Positions 1 to 6,340 of a stretch of DNA of 15,656 bases are shown here, in pieces; positions within the stretch are counted from its first letter, which is position 1, and every line of letters begins with the position of its first letter. A program made the translations under genes and the position numbers. The notes below the pieces were generated by a model. It did not search any database. It was not told the DNA's origin and saw nothing but the letters and a program-made list of their open reading frames with translations. The stretch lies in contig CAMLOC010000014.1 in NCBI GenBank assembly GCA_946481465.1, forward strand, positions 1-15,656, in the 5' to 3' direction. The stretch is from an uncultured Shinella sp. (GTDB taxonomy: Bacteria > Pseudomonadota > Alphaproteobacteria > Rhizobiales > Rhizobiaceae).

Positions 1-795
1 CTCGGTCGCATCGAGGCGCAGGCCGTCGAACCGGTAGTCGACGATCCAGTGCAAGGCGTTGTCGATGAAGTAGCGGCGCACCTGCGCGCGCTCGAAGGCC
101 GGCGCCGCCCCCCAGGGCGTATGGCGTTCGGGATGGAAGAACGGCGGGGCGATGCGCGGCAGGACGTTCCCGACCGGGCCGAAATGATTGTAGACGACGT
201 CGAGCAGCACCAGGATCCCATGGCCGTGGGCCGCGTCGACCAGCGCCTTCAGGTCGTCAGGGGTGCCATAGGCATTGTGCGGCGCATAGTGCAGCACGCC
301 GTCGTACCCCCACCCGCGCCGTCCGGCGAAATGCGCGACAGGCATGATCTCGATGGCCGTGATACCGATGGCGCGCAGGTGCGCAAGCCGCTCGATCGCG
401 GCGCGGAACGTGCCGTCCGGCGTGAAGGCGCCGACATGCAGTTCATAGAGCACCGCCTCTTCCCACGGGCGGCCCTTCCAATCCGGATGTCGCCAGACAT
501 AACCGGCATGGTCGATGACGAGGGAAGGGCCTTCCAGCCCGCCCTCCTGCGCGTGCGAGGCCGGATCGGGAATGGTGAGGCCATCGGAAAGACGGAAGGC
601 GTAGCGATCGCCCGGCCGGACACGTTCCGTCTCGACCGCATGCCATCCGTCACCCGCCGGGCGCATGGCGATCTCGCGGCCCTCCGCAACGAGCGTGACC
701 GTCTCTTCGGCAGGCGCCCAGAGGCGGAACCGCACCCGACCGTCTTCCAGGATGGCCGGTCCCCAGTGGTCTGGCATCAACGATGCTGGCGTCAT
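1..795 (-). CDS. treZ: Malto-oligosyltrehalose trehalohydrolase, N-terminal part (cut by window edge)
   Basis: I translated this minus-strand frame by hand: 265 codons are open from ATG at 795 to the left edge without a stop, so the C-terminal half lies outside the window. TreZ (GH13) hydrolyses the maltooligosyl-trehalose made by TreY and releases free trehalose in the cytoplasm. An N-terminal early-set beta domain (about residues 15-95) is followed by the start of the GH13 barrel: YELHVGAFTPDGTF (117-130), GYDGVLHYAPHNAYG (163-177), conserved region I DVVYNHFGP (199-207), APPFF and TPWGAA (216-231), and DGLRLDA (257-263), whose Asp262 is the expected nucleophile. An AGAGGT Shine-Dalgarno about 6 bases before ATG supports the start. 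It is divergent from glgX and preceded by an EcfG-type promoter with a leader of about 25 nt. The product is typical of the family; treY is not visible. Confidence 0.93.
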   Translation of the reverse strand, partial: MTPASLMPDHWGPAILEDGRVRFRLWAPAEETVTLVAEGREIAMRPAGDGWHAVETERVRPGDRYAFRLSDGLTIPDPASHAQEGGLEGPSLVIDHAGYVWRHPDWKGRPWEEAVLYELHVGAFTPDGTFRAAIERLAHLRAIGITAIEIMPVAHFAGRRGWGYDGVLHYAPHNAYGTPDDLKALVDAAHGHGILVLLDVVYNHFGPVGNVLPRIAPPFFHPERHTPWGAAPAFERAQVRRYFIDNALHWIVDYRFDGLRLDATE

Positions 796-825
796 GCGGA
801 ACCTCTCGCTGCGTGTGGGGGAGGG

Positions 826-850
826 AACCGGGCGGCAGCGGAAATGTTCC
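826..850 (-). promoter_or_regulatory. EcfG-type (general stress) promoter of treZ
   Basis: Read on the minus strand: GGAAC (850-846), 16 bases, then GGTT (829-826). This fits the EcfG consensus GGAAC-N16/17-CGTT except for G in place of C before GTT. The predicted transcript would start near 819, leaving a leader of about 25 nt that contains the Shine-Dalgarno of treZ. On the plus strand the same segment also reads GGAAC-N17-GTT (824-848), so 824-850 is an inverted repeat of GGAAC. The match is seen directly; the sigma factor assignment is inferred. Confidence 0.6.
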
Positions 851-875
851 GGAACAAATCCCGGCTTTTCGCGTT
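851..875 (+). promoter_or_regulatory. EcfG-type (general stress) promoter of glgX
   Basis: GGAAC (851-855), exactly 16 bases, then CGTT (872-875): a full match to the alphaproteobacterial EcfG consensus. Its -35 box directly abuts the treZ -35 box on the other strand, together forming the palindrome GTTCCGGAAC (846-855). Transcription would begin near 882, leaving a leader of about 120 nt before the glgX ATG at 1003, longer than the 25-30 nt leaders of the other three sites in this window. Confidence 0.72.
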
Positions 876-1002
876 GCACCATCGCTCCTTCCGCACCCGA
901 CCGGCGCTTCCGTTCCTCCGGCAAAACCCGTCGCGGGTCGGCGGAGCCTTCGCAGGTGATCCGGTCGGTAAGCCGCCTGCCCGAGAGAAGGGGACCCGCC
1001 GC

Positions 1003-3090
1003 ATGAGTTACGCATTTTCCGAACTCGATTTCATGAAGCCGGAACTTGGCGCCGAGTTCACCGGCGAGGGCACGCATTTCGCCGTGTTCTCGGCCCATGC
1101 CGAACAGATGGACCTCTGCCTGTTTTCCGAAGACGGCAAGGAAGAGACCGACCGGCTGGCGCTGCCCAAGCGCGAGGGGGATATCTGGTCGGGCTATATC
1201 GCCGGCCTGAAGCCGGGCACCGTCTACGGCTACCGGGCCCATGGACCCTACGACCCGAAGAACGGCCATCGCTTCAATGCGAACAAGCTGCTCCTCGATC
1301 CCTATGCCAAGCAGGTCGTCGGCGAGATTGCCTGGGACGACGCCCTCTACGGCTACACCATCGGCGATCCGGCCGGTGACCTCTCGTTCGACAAGCGCGA
1401 CAGCGCGCCCTTCATGGTCAAGGGCGTGGTGCAGGATCCGGATTTCGACTGGGCGGGCGACGCCGCCATCCGCCGGCCATGGACCGAGACGATCATCTAC
1501 GAGGCGCATGTGCGCGGCATGACGATGAACCATCCCGGCGTTCCCGAAGCGCTGCGCGGCACCTTCATGGGCATGGCGAGCGACCCGATCATCGAGCATC
1601 TGGTCGACCTTGGCATTTCCGCGGTCGAACTCCTGCCGATCCAGTATTTCCCCGACGACCGCCACCTCCTGGAAAAAGGCCTGCGCAACTATTGGGGCTA
1701 CCAGACGCTCGGCTTCTTCGCGCCGCAGCCGCGGTTCCTCTCCGGCCGGGCGATCACCGAATTCAAGACCATGGTCAAGCGCTTCCATGCCGCCGGCATC
1801 GAGGTGATCATGGATGTCGTCTACAACCACACGGCCGAAGGCTCCGAGCGCGGCCCGACCCTCAGCTTCCGCGGGCTCGACAATCTCAGCTATTACCGCC
1901 TGTCGCCTAAGGACCTGCGCCACAGCTACGACACGACCGGCACCGGCAACACGGTCAACATCGCCCATCCCATGGTGCTGCGCATGGTGCTCGACAGCCT
2001 GCGCTACTGGGTCGGCGTCATGCATGTCGACGGCTTCCGCTTCGACCTTGCCAGCACGCTCGGCCGCACGCGGCATATCGAGTTCGACCGCGACGGCACG
2101 TTCTTCGACGCGATCCGGCAGGATCCGATCCTTTCCGGCGTGAAGCTGATCGCCGAGCCCTGGGATGTCGGCGACGGCGGCTACCAGGTGGGCGGCTTCC
2201 CGCATCCCTTCCGCGAATGGAACGACAAGTACCGCGACGACGTGCGCCGCTTCTGGAAGGGGGACGGCGGCCTCGTTCCGGGGCTGGCGACGCGGCTCAC
2301 CGGCTCGTCCCCGCAGTTCAACCATTCGGACCGCGGCGCCACCTCGTCGGTCAACCTGATCAGCGCCCATGACGGCTTCACGCTCATGGACACGGTCTCC
2401 TACGACGGCAAGCACAACGAGGCGAACGGCGAGGACAACCGCGACGGCCATTCCGACAACCATTCGCATAATATGGGCGCCGAAGGCCCGACGGAGGACG
2501 AGGCCATCCGCACGGCGCGCGACCGTCGCCGGCGCAACATGATCGCGACCCTCCTGCTCAGCCAGGGCGTGCCGATGCTGCTCGGCGGCGACGAACTCGG
2601 CAACAGCCAGGACGGCAACAACAACGCTTATTGCCAGGATAACGAGACCGGCTGGACCGACTGGAGCGGCCTTGGCGATCCCTTCCTCGATTTCTGCAAG
2701 AGCGTCGTCTCCTTCCGGAAAGCCCATCCGGCGCTGCGGCAGGAGCGGTTCCTGACGGGCGAGCCGGGCGAGGACGGCACGGTCGACATTGCCTGGTACG
2801 GGCCGGACGGCGCCGTCATGGCCGATGCCGCCTGGACGGACGGCAATCTGCGCAGCCTCGGCCTCTTTCTGGCGAAGCCCGCGAACGGCGAGGCGGCGGA
2901 CCAGCTCTTCATGGCTTTCAATGCCGGCGGGGAGGATTGTGCGGTGACGCTGCCCGTCGTGAACGGCATCACGGCATGGAAACGGGTTCTCGACACGGGA
3001 GCCGCGGAGGATGCCTTTGCCGAACACCCTGCCGAAAGCCCCGCCGTGATCTACCCGGCGAGCATCGCCGTCTTCCAGCCCGCGGACTGA
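1003..3090 (+). CDS. glgX: Glycogen debranching enzyme (GlgX, isoamylase type)
   Basis: 695 aa, the usual length for GlgX, which cleaves alpha-1,6 branches of glycogen limit dextrins in the cytoplasm. An N-terminal CBM48-like beta domain (about 15-140) precedes the GH13 barrel: IYEAHVRGMT (165-174), GYQTLGFFAP (232-241), region I DVVYNH (271-276), region II DGFRFDLA with nucleophile Asp348, general acid Glu385 in IAEPWDVG, and region IV SAHDGFT with Asp457. GGDELGNSQDGNNNAYCQD further on is typical of the family. The frame stays open upstream to 49, but that part is antisense to treZ and has no family similarity. ATG 1003 has GAGAAGGGG upstream and gives the normal N-terminus, so it is the start. 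The topoisomerase gene follows after 9 bp, probably in the same transcript. With TreZ it links glycogen breakdown to trehalose formation. Confidence 0.95.
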   Translation: MSYAFSELDFMKPELGAEFTGEGTHFAVFSAHAEQMDLCLFSEDGKEETDRLALPKREGDIWSGYIAGLKPGTVYGYRAHGPYDPKNGHRFNANKLLLDPYAKQVVGEIAWDDALYGYTIGDPAGDLSFDKRDSAPFMVKGVVQDPDFDWAGDAAIRRPWTETIIYEAHVRGMTMNHPGVPEALRGTFMGMASDPIIEHLVDLGISAVELLPIQYFPDDRHLLEKGLRNYWGYQTLGFFAPQPRFLSGRAITEFKTMVKRFHAAGIEVIMDVVYNHTAEGSERGPTLSFRGLDNLSYYRLSPKDLRHSYDTTGTGNTVNIAHPMVLRMVLDSLRYWVGVMHVDGFRFDLASTLGRTRHIEFDRDGTFFDAIRQDPILSGVKLIAEPWDVGDGGYQVGGFPHPFREWNDKYRDDVRRFWKGDGGLVPGLATRLTGSSPQFNHSDRGATSSVNLISAHDGFTLMDTVSYDGKHNEANGEDNRDGHSDNHSHNMGAEGPTEDEAIRTARDRRRRNMIATLLLSQGVPMLLGGDELGNSQDGNNNAYCQDNETGWTDWSGLGDPFLDFCKSVVSFRKAHPALRQERFLTGEPGEDGTVDIAWYGPDGAVMADAAWTDGNLRSLGLFLAKPANGEAADQLFMAFNAGGEDCAVTLPVVNGITAWKRVLDTGAAEDAFAEHPAESPAVIYPASIAVFQPAD

Positions 3091-3099
3091 CGACAAACC

Positions 3100-4125
3100 A
3101 TGGCGCCCGACAACCTCAAGGAGACCGGTCTCGTCTATGTCAGCGACAGCGAGCCGGGCATCCGGCGCCGGCGGACGGGCCGCGGCTTCTGCTATCGCCT
3201 GCCCGACGGTGCGCTCCTGCGCGATGCCGCGGAGAAGGCGCGCATCGCCGCCCTCGGCCTTCCGCCGGCCTATGAGAACGTCTGGATCTGCATGGAGGCC
3301 AACGGCCACCTTCAGGCGACCGGCTACGATGCGCGCGGGCGCAAGCAGTACCGCTATCATCCCGACTGGCAGGCGCTGAAAAGCGGCGACAAGTTCGACC
3401 AGCTCGTCGCCTTCGGCCATGCGCTGCCGAAACTGCGGCGCGCGGTGAAACGTGATCTCGACGGCGAGCCCGGCGCGATCGCCACCATGCTGGCGGCGAT
3501 CACCGTCCTGCTTGACGAAGCCCAGCTTCGCGTCGGCAACCGGGCCTATGCGGTGGAGAACAAGACCTATGGCGCAACGACCCTGCTCAAGCGCCACGTC
3601 ACCGTCGCCGACGGGTGCATCGCGCTGCGCTTCACTGCAAAGGGCGGCAAGCGCGTGCGCCGGACGCTGAAGCATCCCCGCCTCCAGCGCCTGCTGGAGG
3701 ACTGCGCCGACCTGCCGGGCCGACAGCTCTTCGTGTGGAAGGACGAGGGCGATCTCGTGCGGCCGATCGACTCGGGCCGGCTCAACGCCTATCTCGCCGA
3801 GATTTCCGGTATCGCCATTTCGGCAAAAACCTTTCGCACCTGGGCCGGCAGCCTTGCCGCCTTCGCCCATGCCCGCCGTGAGATCGAGGCCGACAGGCGC
3901 CCGACGATTAAGGGCATGGCCGAGGCAGCGGCCGAGATCCTGCACAACACGCCGGCCATTGCACGGTCGAGCTACATCCATCCGCAAATCGTGGCGCTCG
4001 CCGAGGCGCCGGAAACCCTTCGCCGCGCCTTGCACCGCCCGGCGCTGGACATTTCGGGACTACGGGTGGAGGAAGAGCGCCTGCTGCGCTTTCTCGAAAG
4101 CCCGAAAAGGGCGCAGCAGGGTTAG
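3100..4125 (+). CDS. DNA topoisomerase IB (poxvirus-like bacterial type)
   Basis: 341 aa, the normal size for bacterial TopIB, which relaxes supercoils by nicking one strand through a 3'-phosphotyrosine. The N-terminal domain includes GYDARGRKQYRYHPDW (75-90). The catalytic domain shows the expected set: Arg144 in LRVGN, Lys181 in TAKGGK, Arg246 in KTFRTWAG and Tyr292 in SSYIHP. Asn283 (HNTPA) lies nine residues before the tyrosine, where the vaccinia enzyme has His265; from memory, the Deinococcus enzyme also has Asn there. The start ATG lies 9 bp after the glgX stop, with no clear Shine-Dalgarno between, so translation may depend on glgX. It converges on the DUF2934 gene, 10 bp apart and with no obvious terminator. 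Being downstream of an EcfG-type promoter suggests a stress role, but that is inference. Confidence 0.92.
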   Translation: MAPDNLKETGLVYVSDSEPGIRRRRTGRGFCYRLPDGALLRDAAEKARIAALGLPPAYENVWICMEANGHLQATGYDARGRKQYRYHPDWQALKSGDKFDQLVAFGHALPKLRRAVKRDLDGEPGAIATMLAAITVLLDEAQLRVGNRAYAVENKTYGATTLLKRHVTVADGCIALRFTAKGGKRVRRTLKHPRLQRLLEDCADLPGRQLFVWKDEGDLVRPIDSGRLNAYLAEISGIAISAKTFRTWAGSLAAFAHARREIEADRRPTIKGMAEAAAEILHNTPAIARSSYIHPQIVALAEAPETLRRALHRPALDISGLRVEEERLLRFLESPKRAQQG

Positions 4126-4135
4126 GGTATCCGCC

Positions 4136-4393
4136 TCAAGGGCGAAGGGCGAGCGTCTTGCCGCCTTTCGGCGGAGGGCGGCGGATCGCATCGACCGCCC
4201 TGCGGGTGGCCTCGTCGGTATCGTTCGACGTGCGTTTCGTCTTCAGATGTTCGGGCAGGGCGACCCGTTCGAGTTCGGCGCGCTCGCGCGCGGCCTGCTC
4301 CCAATGCTCGCGATCCTTGCCCTCCGGGCGGCCTTGCGCCTCCCACAGGCCATAAGCGCGCTTGCTGATCCATTCCTGGCGTTCGTCATCCAC
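4136..4393 (-). CDS. DUF2934 family small protein
   Basis: 85 aa, soluble, very charged, function unknown. The N-terminal part, DERQEWISKRAYGLWEAQGR (3-22) followed by an EHWEQAARE-type segment, is the hallmark of DUF2934: a short helical block rich in W, R and E that recurs in rhizobial and other proteobacterial small proteins. The C-terminal tail is basic and Pro/Gly-rich (RRPPPKGGK). The start is a GTG at 4393, chosen because GAAGGGA lies 7 bases upstream (4401-4407) and the DUF2934 block begins right after it; no in-frame ATG is close. It is the last gene of a four-gene minus-strand unit, 29 bp after the DUF982 gene. Family recognition is by pattern only. Confidence 0.8.
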   Translation of the reverse strand: MDDERQEWISKRAYGLWEAQGRPEGKDREHWEQAARERAELERVALPEHLKTKRTSNDTDEATRRAVDAIRRPPPKGGKTLALRP

Positions 4394-4422
4394 GATGATG
4401 TCCCTTCGGTGGTGGCAGCGGT

Positions 4423-4689
4423 CTATGCCGCCGTCCATGAATTCACGCGGAAACCGGCTTCCTTGGCCGCCTCGATGAAGGCGCGGCGCGCGAAGGCCGG
4501 GTCGTCGTCGCTTGCCAGCCCCTGCTCGCAGACGCTCTTGGCCATCAGCGCTGCAGGTCCGTCCTTGATCGGCCAGTGGTTCTTCAGGCACAGGAGCGCA
4601 TCGCGCGTGCTCTGCACGCGGAGCACCTGCTTGTCGCCCTCGAGCACGGCGGCCTCGTCCCACAGCCGGTCGGTTGCAAAGATGGTCAT
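4423..4689 (-). CDS. DUF982 family small protein
   Basis: 88 aa, soluble, no known function. The pattern fits DUF982, a family abundant in Rhizobiaceae: an N-terminal strand region, RVQSTRDALLCLKNHWP (24-40), KDGPAALMAKSVCEQGL, then ARRAFIEAAKEAGFRV near the C-terminus. The ATG overlaps the stop of the upstream CBS gene as ATGA (4686-4689), so the two are probably translationally coupled; GGAGG also lies 7 bases upstream. It belongs to the same minus-strand unit as its neighbours, under a predicted EcfG promoter at 5334-5358. DUF982 genes are often multicopy in rhizobia, so this one may be partly redundant. Confidence 0.85.
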   Translation of the reverse strand: MTIFATDRLWDEAAVLEGDKQVLRVQSTRDALLCLKNHWPIKDGPAALMAKSVCEQGLASDDDPAFARRAFIEAAKEAGFRVNSWTAA

Positions 4690-5078
4690 TGCGGAGCCTC
4701 CGTCGCGGGTCTTTCGGCGGGAATGTCGACAAGGCTGACGATGCCGACGACCCGCCGGTCGTCGTCCACCACCACGAGGCGGCGTACCCCGAGTTCGCGC
4801 ATGCGGGCCGCCACCATCGCCGTGTCGTCGCCCTGGTTACACACTTCAGGCGACACGGTCATGAATTCGGCGATCGCCATGGAGGTGGAATGTCCCCGCC
4901 CCAGGACCGACACCACGATATCGCGATCCGTGATGATGCCGACAATGGCCCCGACGCCCGGCACCTCGACCGGCAGGGCGCCCACTTCGGTTTCGAGCAT
5001 CAGCCGGGCGGCCGACTGGGCGGTGTCATTGGGGGAGACGGTCACGATCTGGGCGGACATCACGTCCTTCACAAGCAT
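4686..5078 (-). CDS. CBS-domain pair protein
   Basis: 130 aa consisting almost only of a tandem CBS pair (Bateman module): CBS1 about 3-57, ending GIITDRDI (47-54), and CBS2 about 69-120, ending GIVSLVDI (112-119). Such stand-alone modules usually bind adenosine nucleotides, or sometimes NADH, and act as energy sensors; which ligand applies here cannot be read from the sequence. No transmembrane segment, catalytic or DNA-binding domain is fused, so any output must go through a partner. AAGGGA lies 8 bases before the ATG and overlaps the stop of the 68-aa gene. The stop overlaps the DUF982 start. The context points to a stress-induced operon. Confidence 0.9.
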   Translation of the reverse strand: MLVKDVMSAQIVTVSPNDTAQSAARLMLETEVGALPVEVPGVGAIVGIITDRDIVVSVLGRGHSTSMAIAEFMTVSPEVCNQGDDTAMVAARMRELGVRRLVVVDDDRRVVGIVSLVDIPAERPATEAPQ

Positions 5079-5091
5079 TTCCGTCGTCCCT

Positions 5092-5298
5092 TCAGAACCG
5101 TCCGTTGACGAGGCTGCGGCCGTTCGGCGCAGCGGGCACGACCACCTCCTCGTGATCCTGCCGGTTGAGCGGGAGATCGACCTGCTGCGGCACGATCACC
5201 TGCGGTTCCCAGGAATTGCGGCGTTTGGGGGTGTTCCGCAGGTCGGCATCGGGGATGGCGGCGGGTTTGCGGGCGAGCGGCTTCTTCTTCTGGCGCAC
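5092..5298 (-). CDS. Hypothetical 68-aa basic protein
   Basis: I do not recognise a family. The 68-aa product begins with a strongly basic stretch (MRQKKKPLARKP, with GTG read as Met), has a polar middle (NTPKRRNSWEP) and ends in a short acidic patch followed by VVVPAAPNGRSL. No membrane segment or signal peptide is visible, and it is probably largely disordered. The GTG start at 5298 has an ideal AGGAG six bases upstream; the frame continues upstream as antisense to the SDR gene, which I discount. It is the first gene after a perfect EcfG-type promoter (leader about 29 nt) and lies 13 bp ahead of the CBS gene. It is either a genuine small stress protein or a leader ORF. Confidence 0.62.
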   Translation of the reverse strand: MRQKKKPLARKPAAIPDADLRNTPKRRNSWEPQVIVPQQVDLPLNRQDHEEVVVPAAPNGRSLVNGRF

Positions 5299-5333
5299 GG
5301 TGAACTCCTGCGAACGGCATTGTCTTCCCAACA

Positions 5334-5358
5334 AACGCAGACACCCCCGCTTGGTTCC
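5334..5358 (-). promoter_or_regulatory. EcfG-type promoter of the CBS/DUF982/DUF2934 operon
   Basis: On the minus strand: GGAAC (5358-5354), 16 bases, CGTT (5337-5334), a complete match to the EcfG consensus. The expected start of transcription is near 5327, about 29 nt before the GTG of the 68-aa gene. Confidence 0.72.
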
Positions 5359-5360
5359 GC

Positions 5361-5390
5361 AAAAAAGCCGGGAACCGACGGGCTTCCCGG
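5361..5390 (-). terminator. Candidate intrinsic terminator (minus strand)
   Basis: On the minus strand a 7-bp stem CCGGGAA / TTCCCGG (5390-5384 with 5374-5368) and a 9-nt loop are followed, after GC, by six T (5366-5361). It ends three to four bases upstream of the EcfG -35 box and would stop minus-strand transcription arriving from the SDR side. There is no minus-strand gene there to terminate, so it may act as an insulator or be a relic. Confidence 0.5.
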
Positions 5391-5434
5391 GCATTGTTGT
5401 CGAGCCAAATCGATATCGTGCAGAGGGGCCGCGG

Positions 5435-6217
5435 ATGCTGTTTGCAGGAAAGGTCGCCCTCGTCACCGGCGCGGGCTCCGGGATCGGCAAAGCCACGGCG
5501 CTGGCGCTCGCCCGCTACGGGGCCAGCGTCGGCGTGCTGAGCCGCAACGCCGACGAGGTGGCGGCGGTCGCAACCGAAATCCGCCGGCAGGGCGGCGCGG
5601 CTCTGGCGCTTCCGGCGGATGCGGCGGACGAAGCGTCGATGCGCGCCGCCGTCGAACAGCTCGCGAGCGCCTTCGGCGGCCTTCACATCGTCGTCGCCAA
5701 TGCGGGCGTCAACGGCGCATGGGCACCGATCGACGACCTGGCGCCGGCCGAATGGGACGAGACGATCGCCATCAACCTGCGCGGCACCTACCTGACGCTC
5801 CATCTCACCGTGCCGCTGCTCAAGCAGGCGGGGGAGGGCGCAATCGTCGTCGTCTCCTCGATCAACGGCACGCGCACCTTCACCACGCCGGGCGCGACCG
5901 CCTATGCCGCCACCAAGGCGGCGCAGGTCGCCATGGTGCAGCAACTGGCGCTGGAACTCGGCAAGGCCCGCATCCGCATCAATGCCGTGTGTCCCGGCGC
6001 CATCGAGACCGACATCGACGACAATACCGAGCAGCGCGGGGCGGAAGAGGCGGGCATCCCCGTCGTCTGGCCCGAGGGCGATATCCCGGTCTCGCAGGGC
6101 AAGCCCGGCACGGCCGACGAGGTCGCCGACGCGATCCTCTTCCTCGCCTCCTCGAAGGCCCGGCACATTACCGGCATCCCGCTGTGGATCGACGGCGGGC
6201 AGGGCCTGTTGCGCTAG
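5435..6217 (+). CDS. SDR family oxidoreductase
   Basis: 260 aa classical short-chain dehydrogenase/reductase, NAD(P)-dependent and cytosolic. It has the cofactor loop TGAGSGIG (11-18), NAG (89-91), the structural Asn114 (INLRG), the catalytic triad Ser142, Tyr157 and Lys161 (YAATK), and PGAIETDI (188-194) with IDGGQG near the C-terminus, as in 3-oxoacyl-ACP reductase-like SDRs. Arg37 after the second beta strand (SRN) hints at NADP(H) preference. The substrate cannot be deduced. ATG 5435 is chosen because the Rossmann fold begins immediately and AGAGGGG lies upstream at 5422; the longer open frame upstream is intergenic. It is divergent from the CBS operon and followed by 123 bp before the kinase gene, so it may be a single-gene unit. 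Confidence 0.92.
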   Translation: MLFAGKVALVTGAGSGIGKATALALARYGASVGVLSRNADEVAAVATEIRRQGGAALALPADAADEASMRAAVEQLASAFGGLHIVVANAGVNGAWAPIDDLAPAEWDETIAINLRGTYLTLHLTVPLLKQAGEGAIVVVSSINGTRTFTTPGATAYAATKAAQVAMVQQLALELGKARIRINAVCPGAIETDIDDNTEQRGAEEAGIPVVWPEGDIPVSQGKPGTADEVADAILFLASSKARHITGIPLWIDGGQGLLR

Positions 6218-6340
6218 CGGCGGCGTCTCGGCCAGGCGTCGTTTGACGCGGCAGGGTGGTGCCCTATCTCCCCTCGCGGTCCCGTCCTCCCGCGTGCGGG
6301 GAAAGCGGAAGAGTGCGGGAGTGCTTGAAAGAGGTGCCGA
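6218..6340. other. Intergenic region between SDR and histidine kinase genes
   Basis: There is no ORF of its own. It holds a weak hairpin GCGTC-GTTT-GACGC (6236-6249) without a T-run, and a GC-rich inverted repeat CTCCCGC / GCGGGAG (6287-6293 and 6315-6321) with an inner CCCGC/GCGGG pair. No EcfG-type or clear -35/-10 promoter was found. The kinase Shine-Dalgarno AGAGGT is at its right end. Confidence 0.4.

Noticed and set aside
49..1002. N-terminal extension of the glgX frame by 318 codons
   Set aside because: The extension is antisense to treZ, crosses both promoters and has no glycosidase similarity; ATG 1003 with a Shine-Dalgarno gives the family length.
4136..4732. 198-aa version of the DUF2934 frame starting at 4732
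   Set aside because: Its first 113 codons are antisense-free but overlap the DUF982 and CBS genes in another frame; DUF2934 homology begins right after the GTG at 4393 with a good Shine-Dalgarno.
5371..5398. GGAAC followed by GTT upstream of the SDR gene as a fifth EcfG promoter
   Set aside because: The spacing is 20 bases instead of 16-17, and the GGAAC is part of the terminator-like stem.
6236..6249. Hairpin after the SDR gene as a terminator
   Set aside because: The stem is only 5 bp and no T-run follows.
6281..6321. REP-like GC-rich inverted repeat as a mobile repeat element
   Set aside because: There is only one degenerate copy in the window; without further copies it cannot be called a repeat family.
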